Assembly (NCBI GenBank): GCA_947095535.1
Contig: OX352774.1
Span: 213,640,965-213,704,964 of the forward strand
Direction of reading: 5' to 3'
Source of the DNA: Poecilobothrus nobilitatus
Taxonomy: Eukaryota; Arthropoda; Insecta; Diptera; Dolichopodidae
Length of the DNA stretch: 64,000 bases
Shown: positions 1 to 13,195 of the stretch, one piece after another
How the letters are laid out: every line of letters starts with the position of its first letter
Numbering within the stretch: the stretch's first letter is position 1
Position numbers and translations under genes: made by a program
The notes under the pieces: model-generated
The model's input: only the letters and a program-made list of their open reading frames with translations
Databases searched by the model: none
What the model was told of the DNA's origin: nothing

Positions 1-662
1 TGTTATTTTTAAATGGAATGTTTTTTTCTTTTTCTTCATTTTCTTTTAGCAGTTCTGTAAAAATTTAAAATTGGTTTTTTTATTTCATATAAAAACTGTT
101 ATGTGTTGCGGTTTTTTTTTTGTTTTACACTTTTAAAAAGAGTGTAAATTTTTTTTAATGCATTATATTATATATTGATAAAAATGTTAGTTGCAACAAT
201 GGGTGTAAATATAGAAGTGTTAATAATTGTGGAGAAAGTAAAGGAAATGTAAAAGTAATTTTTGTTTTTCGTTAAATATATATATATTTTTTTATTAAAT
301 CCATGGTTGAAAGTGTAAAAAAACGAATGGTAAATATTTTAAAAGTTATTTTAAAAATACATTTTTAGATGTTTTTGTATGTATGAATAAAAGAAAAAGA
401 TATTTCCTTTTTTTAACTCTTATTTACTTATTCTAAGTTTTTATTTTTCATATATTATATAATTTTTGAATTATAGTAGAATAGTATAGTATAAATCAAA
501 CTTCAATATAGATATTCAAAGTTATCAAATTATATGAATAGACAATAGTCAATATAATATGATGCATATTAAATTAAAAAATCTTTAATAATCAAAGGGT
601 AGAATCACCCATGAAATGTTTATGTGTATATTATTTTTGAATATGTTATTTTTTCTCTTTTT
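1..662. other. AT-rich non-coding stretch, nothing recognised
   Basis: I see only A/T runs and short TA tracts here. The small reading frame that begins at 624 runs straight into the family A repeat starting at 663 and is not a gene. Confidence 0.6.
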
Positions 663-1306
663 AGCACATTTCCAAAAAAATTTTTAGAAAATGTGCCTAT
701 TTTATGTCCGTCTGTTTACAAAACTTCTACACCGTTAAAAAGAGAGAAAAACAAATTTGAATCATGGGTACATCTCCTATTTTTAAATGCGTATATCTCA
801 TGTTGTACTTAACATTTTTTCAATGTGAAAACGCCATTCCACAGGATTTTGTTTTACCTTTGCAAATCAATATAAAAATTATACATTTTTTTTTTTTAAA
901 TTTAGTATTTAAATTTACCATTATGTAAGAACTTTTACAATTAGAGTATAAGTTTTCTCAGAAATATTTTTTGGACCATCCCCTGTTTATTTGCTATTAC
1001 GACTCGAAAATTGAAAATTAGCTATTTTTACCTTTGAACACATGTAGGCACTTAGGCACTTGTACAAATTTTTGTTCGGGAAGACATAAAAATTAAAGCT
1101 TCAGTAATATATGTGGTAACGGTTTTTCTTTGTTATATAGGGTTCCGCACTTTCAGCCCCGTAAAATTGCAAAAAAAGTCCTATTTTCACAGTTTTCCTT
1201 ATATGAAATTTTCAAATTTTGATGCATGTCACAATTGTAAACAGTTTGTATTAAATTTTGGAAATGTGCACTTTTAAAAACCGTTGGTTTACATTCTGCC
1301 CTGTTT
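663..1306 (+). mobile_element. Family A repeat, short copy (mini-me/Helentron-like)
   Basis: The copy begins with AGCACATTTCC and its inverted partner AAAATGTGCC, then a short GTCCGTCTGTTTAC tract. It ends with GGAAATGTGCAC, TTTTAAAAACCGTTGGTTT and ACATTCTGCCCTGTTT. The same order of blocks recurs in the copies at 17.6 and 20.6 kb. This copy has only one unit of the internal repeat of about 478 bp found there, so it is about 640 bp long. No coding capacity is visible. GTCY tracts are known from dipteran mini-me and DINE-1 elements; placing family A with them is inference. Confidence 0.8.
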
Positions 1307-2984
1307 TTTTTTTTTAAGTTTATCATCATATCAATTTATAAACAGTAATATTTCTTTTTTTTTTCAACTTACATATATCAAAATGTTATAAGGTGTGTTT
1401 TTTTACCGTACGTTTTTCCAATTCTAAAGTGACAGATTTAATGTGTTCATAAAACTAAAATATATATTTTGTGTTATAAGTAAGGTGGGTAGGGTATACC
1501 TTAAGTTATTATATTGACACATGTTTTTTATACCGGTGCCACTGAAATCGAAGGATTACTATACATATATTTTTCTTTAACTGACAATTCTTATATAAAC
1601 TTTTAGAATTTTTATTTTTTATTTTATTTTATTTTTTGCTTACTTCAGACAGAATGAATAATGAACCCATGCATTCTTTAGATTTTAGAGTGTTGTACCT
1701 TCCTAATTTAATCTCAAGTAATTTGGTGTTCATTTTCAAGGATTCTTCATTTTCAATTTATATTAAATATATATGTATTTTGTATATACTATCCATAAAT
1801 TTATAAATTTCTTTTATTTTTATATTTAATTTATATTTAAAAAAAAAAGTTGTCCAATCAGTTATAAAATTGTTTTCTTCTTGGTTCATAAATTTTCTAA
1901 ACTTTTTAATTTCTTCATAAAATGGTAAAATAAAATTTATATTGTAGTTTTTGTTGTAGTTGTTATTGAATACAATAATTTTTCAGTTTCTATTAAAAAC
2001 CACAATATTCTTATATCAATATTATCATCTAAAATATTTTATTTTATGTATTTGATAAGATGAAAATATAGAACAAGGGTTGATTGAGTTGACATTTAAT
2101 AAAATTTTCTTTTATTTTCTTTTATTTTCTTTTATTTTCAGATTGTTTTAAATCCTTTTATTTATAAGTGTCTACAAAACTTTATTATTAATTTTTTAGT
2201 ATACTTAATACGTATTTTCGTTTTCCTTTTAAAGTTCAAATAACTTAAAATGTCCCTCTAGAAACCATTCACTATTCTGTATAAAATGTATATCCGTATA
2301 TCTACTTGTATATATAAATGTTATATGTGCTTGATCTTATAATATTCTATCAAATAAATCTTTAAAAAGAATTTTTTATTATTGTGGTATACATGTGACT
2401 GATGACTGTAGCGATCAGATTACAAAAAAAAAAAAAGTAATCATTTTTAAATTTTTACATTTATATGAATGTGAAAGGATATTTTTAATGAAACCATTTG
2501 GTTTGGAAAATTACAAAAAAAAAAAAAAAAAAAATAACTATAAAAAACCAAAACCATTTTTGTCGCAGTAATTAAAATTTTGCTATGAAAATGTGAAGAT
2601 GAAATATACATAAGTGCATTTTGGTTTTTAGTATTTTTAAAATAATGAATAAAAAAGCAACAAAAATGATTATTTGAAATGAATTTTTTCTTAAAGTTTT
2701 ATTGAAATGCGTATTATGCTATTATAGTAAAGTTTTTTAAAGTTTATGAAATTTTTTAGAATGAATAAAACCTGTATGTGATTTTGTTTTGAATGGAATG
2801 AAAAGTTTTAAGTGTTATTTGATTTTCGTATTTCAGTTTTGTTTGAATGCATTTTATCTTTCAAATTAGTAAAATTAATTGAGTTGGCAAAAAACAAAAT
2901 GTCATGCGTATTTTTTACGGATATATTTGAATTTAAATTAATTAAATAACAATAAAACAAGTGAAATATAAAACTAAAGGATTT
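1307..2984. other. AT-rich non-coding stretch
   Basis: No gene or named repeat is recognised. A small TTTTC/TTTTA microsatellite lies at 2106-2139. The rest is A/T-biased unique-looking sequence. Confidence 0.55.
2106..2139. repeat. TTTTCTTTTA microsatellite
   Basis: The ten-base unit TTTTCTTTTA is repeated about three and a half times without interruption. Confidence 0.85.
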
Positions 2985-3535
2985 TAAAGACGCACATTTT
3001 CCAATAGACAATTAAAACTGTTTAGAATATTTTGACTTGTATCGAAATTTTGTATAAAATCAAGAGAGACTTTCTTTAGTTTTAAGGAAATCCTATAGAA
3101 TTAAAAAAACTGTTTGTAAAAATATAATGTTTATGTTTCAAAAGGCTTTAAAAGGAGTTTTATTTGGAAAAAATTTATCTAACAAATACCTAAGTTATAT
3201 ATTGCTAAAAATAGCAAATTTTTAACTCTGGACTATTATTAGCTCTTAAACAGGAATAGGTGTAAAAAAGGTTAAAAAAGGTAAAAAGGTTTTCAGTGGA
3301 CACTTATGCTAATTCTAGAAATTCAAAAATCTACTTTTAAGTTCTATCTAAAAGTTCTTTAAAGTTCTATCTAAAAGCATTCTGGAAATATGAAAGGAAT
3401 AAAATCTGGAATACATTTATTTTTACATGACAGTAAATTTTAATACTTAATTGTTAAAAATTGTATAATACGGATGGAAAAATTTACACTACATATTTAG
3501 AAAATTTTTCAATTTTTTCTTTTTAAAATGTGCTA
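2985..3535 (-). mobile_element. Family A repeat, decayed copy
   Basis: Reading the minus strand, the right end carries the AGCACATTTT boundary motif. The left end carries the 3' blocks: AAACTGTTTAGAA near 3015 and the CGCACATTTTCC boundary at 2991. Between them are family A phrases in order, such as the complement of AGAACTTTTAGAATTAG. The GTCY tract is lost and divergence is high, so this is an old copy. Confidence 0.7.
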
Positions 3536-6450
3536 AAAACAATTTTTTTTTGCATTAAATCAGTATAAGTACTTTTGTTATTTTGATGTTTATTAAATTT
3601 ACCAACTTTCACAAACTGAATCATCGGTTACTGATGTTGTTTATCATCAATTACTGTTAACAATAGGTTTTCCGTTTATAAAAATATGTTCAGAATGTGT
3701 AGAGATGTTAAAACTTATCTAAAGGAAATATTTAATTATCTTTTTAAAAAAAAAAAAATTAAAAAAATTTTGAAAATAAAAAGAATTAAGCATGTGATTG
3801 CAAAAAGAAATTCAAACTTCAAAAACTTCTTTATATCATAAATTCAATTAACAGGTACTTATAAATTAAACTAACAGGTACTTTAAATTAACTTATACAG
3901 GTACATTAACATTCAACTTTTACATAGAATATCCTACGATAAGTTTTTACAGCAGAAGATACAACTTTTATTTATATTCTTCTAATATGTTTTATAATTA
4001 AAAGTTATATCTTTTTCCGTTTATAATATAATGGAAGTTGATTTGAAATATTTTAAATATTAAGATTTCATATAAATGTATAAAAAAATTTATTGTTATC
4101 TTAATTGTAAAATAAAATAATGTAAAATAATAAATAATAAATAATAAAAAATAAATAATGTAAGTTTTTCTAAATAACATGCTTCTTTCGAAACAAATCT
4201 AGCCGCCTTAAATGTGGGTGGGAAATAAAACGATGGTGGTAGATCTTGAGGAACTCAAATTGTTAAAATATAATAAAAAGAACCTCGCGAAGCATTTGAA
4301 GTTATTTTAATGATATTAATTTTACACTAACTTGAAATAATTTGCAAGATTCTTTTATTTTTCAAAAACAAAAAAAATGTCTATCTATAATTAAAATACT
4401 AAAAGTTGTTTACAATATGAAATTGCATAAGTAAACGATAACCAAATGATTATATAATATACATATCAACACCGACATGTTAATATACAAAAGACTCGAG
4501 ATAGCAAAACAGACACAGACGTGTTAATATAAAAACATATAACTATAATTTTGTTTTTTTTTTTGAATATCTGGGATTTTTTCATAAAAATAGGATGTAG
4601 GTACATATTTTATTTCACCTTGATATTTTTCAAATTCTCAGCTTTAATTTATTTTATCATAATTTCTATCATATCTTTTGACGTTTTCATTAACATTCAA
4701 AAATTCAATGTGAACTTACTGAAAGGATATGAGATTTTGAAAGGACAAACATAATTATTCTGAAAATTAGATTACATTTATTATTTTTTTATTATAAATT
4801 GTATAGTTAAGTATTTTAATTTATTTAAACGATTTGTGGATCCGTTGACCTTTATAGCCTTATTAGCCTTATTGTAAATATACCTGATAGTTTGAGACGT
4901 ATCCTTCATTAGTTATTAAGTATCCTTGGTTGAATTGTATTGAATTTTATATGTTCTGGATTTTACTTTCTTTTCTTTTTTTTTGTTGTTAAGATGTTTT
5001 TCCTTTCCTTTTGTTTTTTTTTTTTTTTACCTTTAGCATAATTTAAATGATAGTCGAAAAAAGAAAACATAAAAACATTTGTGTATAAAACATAAAATCT
5101 GTTAATTTTTAAGGTCAGATTTGTTTTTTTTTTTTTTTCATTAACAACAAAAAAAAGATTTTTTTTAACATCATTTCTAATTAAGGTAAAAATTCGGCAA
5201 AAGTTTTTGCAAAAAAAAAAAAAATTCAATGTTTGTTTTGCACCGTAGTTTTTTGGTTTTGCTTTAAAGAAGATTAAAGTTTTGTTTGTTTTTTTTTTCT
5301 TAATTAGTTGCTTTAAAAAATTTCCATTGGTTGTTGTTTTTTTTTTGTTTTTGTTTTTAATAGTTGTTATTATTTATGAGTTTCATTGTCTGGTTTTTTA
5401 CATAAAATTAACCATTCCAATTCATCTTTTTATGAAATATTTATTTCGAAATTTTTTGTTTTTTTCTTTCTAAATTATCAAATTAAGAAAAGGTTAATCA
5501 TATTTTTCTTTACCTATTTATTGGATATCTTGGGTATTTTTGAGTAGATGTCTGTAAATTTAATATTAAATGTAATAAATAATTTTCCAGAAAAAAAAAA
5601 AAAAATTTCACAATAATAAATTGGAAATTAAAAATTTGAATTTAGGACAATCCTATAATTTATAATGCGTAATTTTTTAAAGATTATATCTATTCGATTA
5701 GAACTTATTAATGTTTGTATTCTTTTTACACGAAAAGAGTAGTTGAGTGTAGTTAGGAGTAGTTGGAAAATATAACGTTAAAATAACATCATCGTATTTA
5801 CTCCTATCTACTCTTACTCGAAGGTTGGTGTAGTTGGGAGTAGAAAAGAGTAATTTACTCTGTAAAAATAACGCAAACAATGAGAACTTAAAACGTTAAC
5901 TTGCCGCCAGACTTTAATGTAGTTGTAAATCGTTGACTTTAAAATTATTTTTCACTTTTTTTAACGATATTTAAATATTCTTATTTGGAATTGCTTTTTT
6001 ACCTTTGATCTTTAAAAAAATTGCTAAATCCAATTTTCATTACAAAACAAAAAAGAAAAAAACAATAACGAAAGCTTCAAAAAAGTTAACAATTAGAAAA
6101 GTTATCAAATCAAATTTTCAAAAAAAAAAAGAAAAATTTTAAACAAACTTTGACATTCTTTTCAAAAAATCTAAAACTTTTCAACAAAAAAAACTAAATT
6201 GTATAAATAAAAAAAAAAACTAAAAACAGAAAAAAAATTACACAGTTAGCACTAATATCTTTAGATTCACAAAGATTTCTCTATATGCAAATAGACTTTA
6301 GGTAAAATAGTATCGTGTATTTAAAAACAAAAAAAAAAAAACTAAAAATAAATTAAATTTTTCATAACTTTTCAAAAAGTTAATATTTATTTTGTGTGAT
6401 CATTTGTATGATCTACCATCATTTCTACCATTTTTATTACTCTTGATTTT
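3536..6450. other. AT-rich non-coding stretch with small local repeats
   Basis: No gene is recognised. Frames here of 60-90 codons translate A/T runs into Phe/Lys/Asn-rich strings. Two local patterns stand out: three AACAGGTAC-type units at 3850-3906, and a cluster of GAGTAG/GTAGTTGG direct and inverted words at 5731-5866. Confidence 0.5.
3845..3906. repeat. Short tandem repeat, three AACAGGTACTT units
   Basis: AACAGGTACTT, AACAGGTACTTT and ACAGGTACATT recur about every 25-28 bases, separated by AAATTAA-type spacers. Confidence 0.6.
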
Positions 6451-7145
6451 TATACCCGTATGAACTATGTTCAAGGGTATAATAAATTTACCATTACGTT
6501 TGTGACATTTTAAAGGAGTTTAGCTAGATATAGTGTCAAAGGTATGGATCGGCTCAGAATCGAATTCTGAATCGATTAAGCCATGTACGTCCGTCCGTCC
6601 GCAAGATAACTCAAAAATTAAAGGAGTTAGGTGGCTGAAATTTTTTTTACGTCACTTTTGCAAAATTGTTAGTTTTGCTATTTAAATCCAACATTTTCGG
6701 TCGGCGGGTTCGAGTAGCTGCCATACAACTTCTTTCTTTAAATGGAAATAACTCAGTGTCTATTCAAGCTAGGTATCTGAAATTTTGCAAATGATTATAA
6801 AGTCTTATGGCAACAACTTCTGTAAAACTTAGTTGTGGTGGTACAGCGGATTCGGGTAGCTGCCATACAACTTCTCCGTTTAAATTAGAATAACTCTGAA
6901 ATTTAGTAAAGAGGTGTCGAGTTACATGCCAACAACTTTTGTAAAATTTGGTTCGTCTAAAGCAGCCGGTTCAGGCTTCTTGCATTTCTAATGAAGCTAG
7001 GGGCAATAAATTCGGGTAGCTGTCATACAACTCCACAATTTACATAAATATGTCTCTATAGTTAATGTCGGTACCAAAATATCGTTCATACGCGTATCCC
7101 AGAGTTGACACAGTCTACTCTACTGCACTCTTCCTCGTTTTTTTT
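6451..7145 (+). mobile_element. Family B repeat, mini-me/Helentron-like, complete copy
   Basis: The element opens with a TATACCC ... GGGTATA hairpin (6451-6482). A GGATCGGCTCAGAATC core and the GTCCGTCCGTCC tract (6589-6600) follow, and it closes with GAGTTGACACAGTCTAC and CTCTTCCTCGTTTTT. TTCG-GTAGCTGCCATACAAC blocks at 6709, 6851 and 7011 show an internal repeat of about 150 bp. A 5' hairpin, a GTCY tract and a hairpin near the 3' end are known features of dipteran mini-me and Helentron-derived elements. It has no coding capacity. Confidence 0.82.
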
Positions 7146-7616
7146 ATAATTTACATTAAAGTGTTAAAGAAAAGACAAATGTAAAAACTCACTAAAATTG
7201 GCAAATCAAGTGACACTAAAAAATGTTTAACATAAAATATATTATTATTCCATACATTCTATGAATACATATATATACTTTATGTATTCTTCCAATTTCA
7301 GAACAATCTTTTTTATTTTTTACCTTTGAAAAAAAAAAAAAATTTTTTTTTATCTGCAACATTTATTTATTCTCCTGTTTAAGTGATAGTACAATTTACT
7401 TATTCTTGAATTTTATTTTTTGCTTCGCCACCACATCATACAATAGGATGAGGAAGTAAATTAATCTTTCTCTTATGGTTGTGTTGTTGTACAAGTATTA
7501 AACTAAGAAACCAAATCGAATTTTACACTTAGACTCCAGAACAAATTAGGAATATTGAAATTAATCGGCTTATTATATATATATTATTTATTTATTTTAA
7601 TTTTATTGTATATTAA
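7146..7616. other. AT-rich non-coding stretch
   Basis: Nothing is recognised other than A/T runs. Confidence 0.5.
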
Positions 7617-7692
7617 CCTGGCCGGGTTTTGAACGCATGATCTTTAACTAGAATAACCGGCTACTACTGTATACTGCGTCATTATCACATAC
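7617..7692 (-). repeat. tRNA-like SINE head, decayed (family E)
   Basis: On the minus strand a degraded B-box (TTCAAAACCCGG) follows an A-box-like stretch. The outer CCTGGCCGGG block matches the arrangement of the better copy at 10601-10676. It does not fold as an intact tRNA, so a SINE or tRNA pseudogene fragment is the likely origin. Confidence 0.45.
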
Positions 7693-10284
7693 TAAGCTCG
7701 AATTTAAATATTTCTTATTTTTTTTAGAATACATTTTGGGGAATACATTTAGAATTATTGGTTTCTTACTATAGAATCAAAGTAAAAACTGAGGATTGTC
7801 ATTTATTCGAGCTTGGTAATTTGTAATTTTTTTAAATTGAAATAAATGAAAATTAAATTATCTCTAGTACTATATTTTTCAAAATTGATTAGAGAATAAA
7901 TCTTGTATTTAACAAAAATTAAAATAAAACTTACATCTCATATTCGAAAAATGTTTATGTCAAAATTATATTTTGGTTTTTAAATTTTGAAACGACATAA
8001 TTCCCAAAACATTTTTGTAAGTAAGTAATGTAACTGTCATCAGGACACATACTCAAAAGTTGCGAAGTTTTACTCCCTCTGAGAAAGATATACAGGTACA
8101 CCTATGAAGCGTGATATACCGAAGATGAAATGCCAGCAATAAATGCTCTATAGATTTTTAGTTTATTAGAGGCAGTAGGGCTCATAAAAATATTATAAGG
8201 GGAAATAAAATCCACAACACCTAATAGTACAAGGAGTATAATAGATCTAAATAAAAAGGTAGCAGTGTTACTTATACCCCTTGATATAAAATAATCTAAA
8301 TAATATAACTGGTACCATTCTGAAATTACAAAATTCTAATTTAGTTATTTAATTGTTTAATACAAAATACAAAATACATAATACATATAATAATTTTTTG
8401 TTTAAATTTTATATAAACATAAATATAAAATATGTAAATAAATCATATTTAATAATACTTAATTGTATTAAAACAAAAAAAAAAAAAATTTATTTAAAAA
8501 GTCAATAATTATAAAAATTTAAAACTTAATTATAATAAAATAGCCTACGGACACATTAAAATAAATTATTTTGTTATCTATATAAATAGTATATAATTAA
8601 TATAATGAAATTTATTTTGGTTTTTAATTTTTATATATATACTTATATAAAATAAAAGAAAAGTATTGTAATATTGTAAAATATTTCAAAATTAAATGTC
8701 AAACAATCGACCATCAGCGAAAAAAAATTAAAAATATATTAATTTCAGCCGCGACTAAATTTTGGTTGCGGGGTCAGAATTGTGAGATAATTTTTGTAAT
8801 TTTTTTTTTTGGAAATTGCATAATTAAATTAAAATTTATAAAAATCAAAAGTGGTTATTTATAATAATTATAGCAGATTGTATATGCTTGCCGAATCTAC
8901 TTCATACCCATTTATTCAAAAAAATAATTTTTTTTTTCTATCTGAATTGGCCGAATGTGTTGTAGTTATACTTAATTTCAGATTTATTTACGATATTAGA
9001 CAGTGGTATATAAAATATTTTCGTTTAATCTTATTCAGATATTGAAATTTTTATTTTAGTATCAATTTTATACCTTTAAATTTAGAAATCTTACATTTTT
9101 TATTTTTATAAAGAAAATTTACCCTTAAGCAAAACATACAAAGCTATTGGGATCTTGATCTCATTTAAATAACACTTTCAAAGACAACAAAGAATAACAC
9201 TTTCCGAATGTCTAGCAGAAGTCATTGTTTATAATATAAAAAGCATATTACTTTAAAAATTATAACTTTAATCATGACAGGATATTTCAGTAAAAACAAA
9301 TTGTGTTTTTTTTTTGTTTTTGGTTTGAGTATTATATCCTTCGGGAATAAAAAAAAAAAAAAACAATTTTAGTATCACAAAAATTAACCATTTTGTTGAT
9401 TTCTGATAATAATATTATTTTTATCCTTTTGTTTATTTTTTTTTATGAAATTAAACCATGTATATAATCGACAAAGAAAAGGACTCTCAATATTTTTTTT
9501 TTTTTTTTTAAGATTATATTAACTCTTATTAATGATAAAAAATACTAATTTTTTAATTTAACTTCTGATAATTTTTAAATTGTTAACTTTTAATTGGAAA
9601 CCCTTCTCTTTTTCGTAAAAACCAAAAAACAAACCATAATTCTATGAATTTTTTATAAAAAATATTATTGATTTTTTAGACCCTATCTGTTTTGTTTTTT
9701 TTTTTTTGTTTTTGTTTTTAGGGATATAAAAATTTTGCTCAAGGGAAAAAGAAAATGTTAAACGCGATTCTCTATATGTATATATACATAGATAGTAGAT
9801 ATCTATTATCTATTCAAATTTACAGTGATAATTAAAAATAATTATTTTATTTTTAGACAGAAAAAAATGAAAATAAAGAAATGATGATTTTTATTTTAAT
9901 TTAAATGGGATCTTTTTTTTATTTTGGTTGATTTTGGTTGATTTTGTGTTCTTTGTGTTGAATTGACGAAGTCCTTGTGAATATTTATATCAAAATTTTC
10001 ATCAAATTTTAATCAAAAAGAAAAAAAAAAAATATATTTAAAGATATTTTTTTCTTTTTTGTTTTTTTTTTTGTAATCAATAGCTCAAACAATCATCAAA
10101 AACATCCAATTTTCTTAATTCAAAAAAAAAAATTGACATTTAAAGTCAACCGCTTCTTTTTTTTGTTTGAGGTCTATTATAAAAATTTAACATATTTTTT
10201 GTTGTTGTATAAACATGGTTCAGATGGCTTTAAAAATAATTTATATTCGATCCTTTTTTTTTTTTCCTTGTCACTCCAATGAGG
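7693..10284. other. AT-rich stretch with one unassigned complex patch
   Basis: This is mostly A/T-biased DNA. The patch at 8030-8280 has more balanced composition, but all six frames are broken by stops and no protein motif could be placed, so it is left unassigned. The frame at 8851-9045 has no recognisable feature. Confidence 0.45.
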
Positions 10285-10402
10285 AGTATTATAGGGCATC
10301 CACTAAGTCATTTATTATTCATATTTAACTAACCTTCAGTTTCGTGAATCATTAATTTCACTAAGCCGCTGATTACTCAGCTGTAGGTATTGTATAAGAC
10401 TA
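10285..10402 (-). repeat. Family F dispersed repeat, about 120 bp
   Basis: The minus strand reads AGTCTTATACAATACC, then CGGCTTAGTGAAAT, then AAATATGAATAATAAATGAC, then GTGGATGCCCTATAAT. The same blocks in the same order occur on the plus strand at 19146-19266 and 47374-47480. This copy lies 200 bp 3' of the tRNA-like head at 10601-10676, in the same orientation, so both may belong to one SINE. Confidence 0.72.
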
Positions 10403-10600
10403 AGACGTTTCTATTATTTCTACGCCATCTATTATCTTATACAAGAATTATGGTTTATTATTATTTTATTATATAATTAGCAATTTAATATGATATTTTA
10501 TTATAATTTATATGACATATATACTTATTTTTTAATTTAATTATATTCTACTAATTATATATTATAAGAAAAATCTATATTATTTTTATTAATCTATATA

Positions 10601-10676
10601 ACCCAGCCGGGGTTTGAATCTGAGACCTTTCGTAAGAAAGGCCGGTGTCTTAACAACTACACCATTGGCTGGATAG
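10601..10676 (-). repeat. tRNA-derived SINE head (family E)
   Basis: The minus strand begins CCAGCCAATGGTGTAGTTG (A-box) and ends AGATTCAAACCCCGGCTGG (B-box). The outer CCAGCC and GGCTGG blocks pair as an acceptor-like stem, and CCTTTC/GAAAGG pairs as an anticodon-like stem. The T-arm stem is poor and no functional anticodon can be trusted, so I call it a tRNA-derived repeat, not a working tRNA gene. Confidence 0.6.
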
Positions 10677-11142
10677 ATTCGATCCTAAAATAAGTAAATA
10701 TTTGATCAAAGAATTTGACATTAGGTTATATTGATTTTTAGTTATTATAAGTGATTAAAGTATTTTTTAACTACATAATTATGTCATAAACTTATAAAAG
10801 TTATTAGATATTTTGACATAATAATATATGTAATAATATGCGGCTGACGATAAAGCAAAGAAAAATTTCGTATATTAGAGTAAAATACAAAAATACTGGA
10901 GTTGATGATTGTGAAAGCAAGCATGTATCATAATGTAAGAAACTTTTAGGAAGAAACACAACTAGACAAAATATCTTTTCAACTTTAATAATTTTTTATC
11001 TAAAAAATAATAATTTCATAAAAAGGAAATAAAATTAATTAAAAGAGAAAGTCTGAATAATTTTATAAAACATAAAAGAAACTGACATAACTATTATAAT
11101 CAATTGTTCATCAATGTATAGAAATAATGTATAGAAACTTTG
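10677..11142. other. AT-rich non-coding stretch
   Basis: Nothing is recognised here. Confidence 0.5.
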
Positions 11143-11216
11143 TGGCTGAATGGTTAAGCACATGGCGTATTAAATGAGAGAATATGTAAGTTAAAAGCCT
11201 TGCCACATATAGCAAA
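11143..11216 (+). repeat. tRNA-like fragment
   Basis: GTGGCTGAATGGTTAAGCAC is a good A-box-like start and resembles a serine/leucine-type tRNA D-arm. A weak B-box-like AAGTTAAAAGCC and a GCCAC end follow. The T-arm consensus is lost. It is either a tRNA pseudogene or the head of a SINE. Confidence 0.4.
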
Positions 11217-11496
11217 CATTTTTGGATTGCAAAAAAAAGATACATAAAAAAATAATATTTTTTTTTTAAATTTCACTTGCGATTAAGAATGTAAATATGT
11301 AAATAAATATCTATTAATATTAATAAATAAATAAAATAGAAAATTATGCAATATTTTAGACTAAAAGAATGTACATTTTGTGAAAACTACATGAAAAAAA
11401 TCAAGCATTAATAGGAAAATTTTTCAAAATCTAGTACTGAAAAGGACTATAATATAAGTTTGTGGCTGAAACTTATCAGCCCTTGCACTGATTTTT

Positions 11497-12145
11497 AGCA
11501 CATTTCCAAAACCTTTTTAAAAAAATGTGCCTATTAGTTTCACTCTGTCTGTCTGTTTACAAAATTTCTTCACCTTTAAAGATAGAGAAAACAATTTTTA
11601 ACCATGGGCATGTATCATAAGAAAACTAATGTTGTAAAACAACTTTTTCATGCAGCCCCACCCATTATGAAGCTACAGCCCCTCAAAAAAGTCCTATTTT
11701 TAAATGTGTATATCTCATGTTGTAATTACGTTAAATGTGTAAACTTTCTAAATTAATATCAAAATTATACAATTTTTTTAAATTTAATATTTTAATTTAC
11801 CATTATCTGAGAACCAAAATTTGCATAACTTTTATACCTTCATAACTCCGACAGGCTTTTAGATAGGGACTTACAAATTTGAGACAAGAAAGAACTTTTA
11901 GAATAAGTATCAGTTTCCTGACAAAATTATTTTGTACCACCCCCTGTTTACAAGCTATTAGGGCTCAAAAATTAAAAATTTTATATTTTTAGACACCTGT
12001 ATCTTAGGCACTTATGCACATTTTTCTTTGGCAAGACATAAAAATTAAAGCTTCAGTAATTTTTACGTGTGTTAACAGTTTTTTTTAGTTATATAGGTTT
12101 CCGGACTTACAACCCCTCAAAATTGAAAAAATATTTTTTCTTAAT
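11497..12145 (+). mobile_element. Family A repeat, 3'-truncated copy
   Basis: It starts AGCACATTTCCAAAACC with the inverted AAAATGTGCC just after it, then GTCTGTCTGTTTACAAAAT, and follows family A through the CACCCCCTGTTT and CACCTGTATCTTAGGC blocks. Similarity stops after ACAACCCCTCAAAATTG, before the 3' boundary. It carries one internal repeat unit and is non-coding. Confidence 0.8.
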
Positions 12146-12785
12146 TCTATAATAATTATTTCTATATTAATATAGAATTATTTTTATATTAATATAGCAT
12201 TTTTTAAACAGAGTAAGAACAGAACTGACTTGGGTACTTCAAGGAACAAAATATTAAAAATAGACAACACACTCATTATTTAAACTTGTTATTTAACACC
12301 TTTTAATAACCAGCGTAAAATTGGAGAAACGTTTTTCTACTACATATATTTAAGTTTTATATTAAAAATAAATATGTGTACTATTTATTATTTTATTTAT
12401 TTGTTTTTGAAAGAGTCCAGCATCTTAAATTGCTCAAAATTGAACTAAAACTCTGCTGTACTCGTTTTTATCGTTAGATGTATCTAATTTATTTAAGGAA
12501 ATGTATATAATTTATTAATGAAAAGAAAAATATAACATATTTTTTCTTTTTAACACATAGGTTGTATTTTTATTAATTGGAAAACATAACTTAATAAATA
12601 TTTTAATATTTAGTTTTTCAGTCAATAATGGCCTTAGCAACCTAGAGTTTAATTAACATTTTTTACTACCTGTGGGTTTATATGTAATATTAGATTAAAT
12701 AAATTAATAAGTATTTAATTTATTGGTAACTTGCCCCTAAAAAATAAAAATACTTTTTTTTTGTTTTTTACAAAACTGTTTTTGT
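12146..12785. other. AT-rich stretch with a short CTATATTAATATAG palindrome
   Basis: No gene is seen. The palindromic word TATTAATATAG occurs twice at 12162-12200, and the rest is plain A/T-rich sequence. Confidence 0.5.
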
Positions 12786-13195
12786 TCGCACATTTTCAAG
12801 AAAATAATTTTGAAAAATTTTCTTATTATTTATTCAATCTAAAAACGTCAAACGTCAGGATTTTTTAAGATTTTTAGTCAAAATTAAATGATATAATTTT
12901 TTGCAATTTTGTATTTAAATTTACAGTTACGGAGAACCATAATTGTACAAAAATTTTCGTTCCTTTGTATCTGCGGCGCGCTTTTAGTCAGAACCCTGAA
13001 ATTAGAGGTAGATTTTTGGGAAAAAATATAAGTTATCTTCTCTGATTGAAAAGCCATTAAGGGTTAAAAAAGTGGAAATACGCTTTTACACCAGCTGTGC
13101 AAATTACTAATAAGTAAAACATAAAAATTGCTCCAATATTATATATTTACATGTGTTAACGGCTTTTCTTAATTATATATGGTTTTCTTAAAACT
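12786..13195 (+). mobile_element. Family A repeat, old internal fragment
   Basis: Diverged but ordered family A phrases are present: AAACGTCAAACGTCAGG, AAATTTACAGTTACGG, CGCGCTTTTAGTCAG, AAACATAAAAATTGCTCC and ACATGTGTTAACGGC. Both ends are missing. It lies 650 bp after the truncated copy at 11.5 kb and could be a detached part of the same insertion. Confidence 0.65.

Noticed and set aside
6589..6600. GTCCGTCC tracts as stand-alone microsatellites
   Set aside because: They always sit at the same place inside family A or B copies, so they are part of those elements.
10601..10676. A functional tRNA gene
   Set aside because: A- and B-box-like blocks exist and an acceptor-like stem pairs, but the T-arm does not, and the anticodon loop cannot be trusted.
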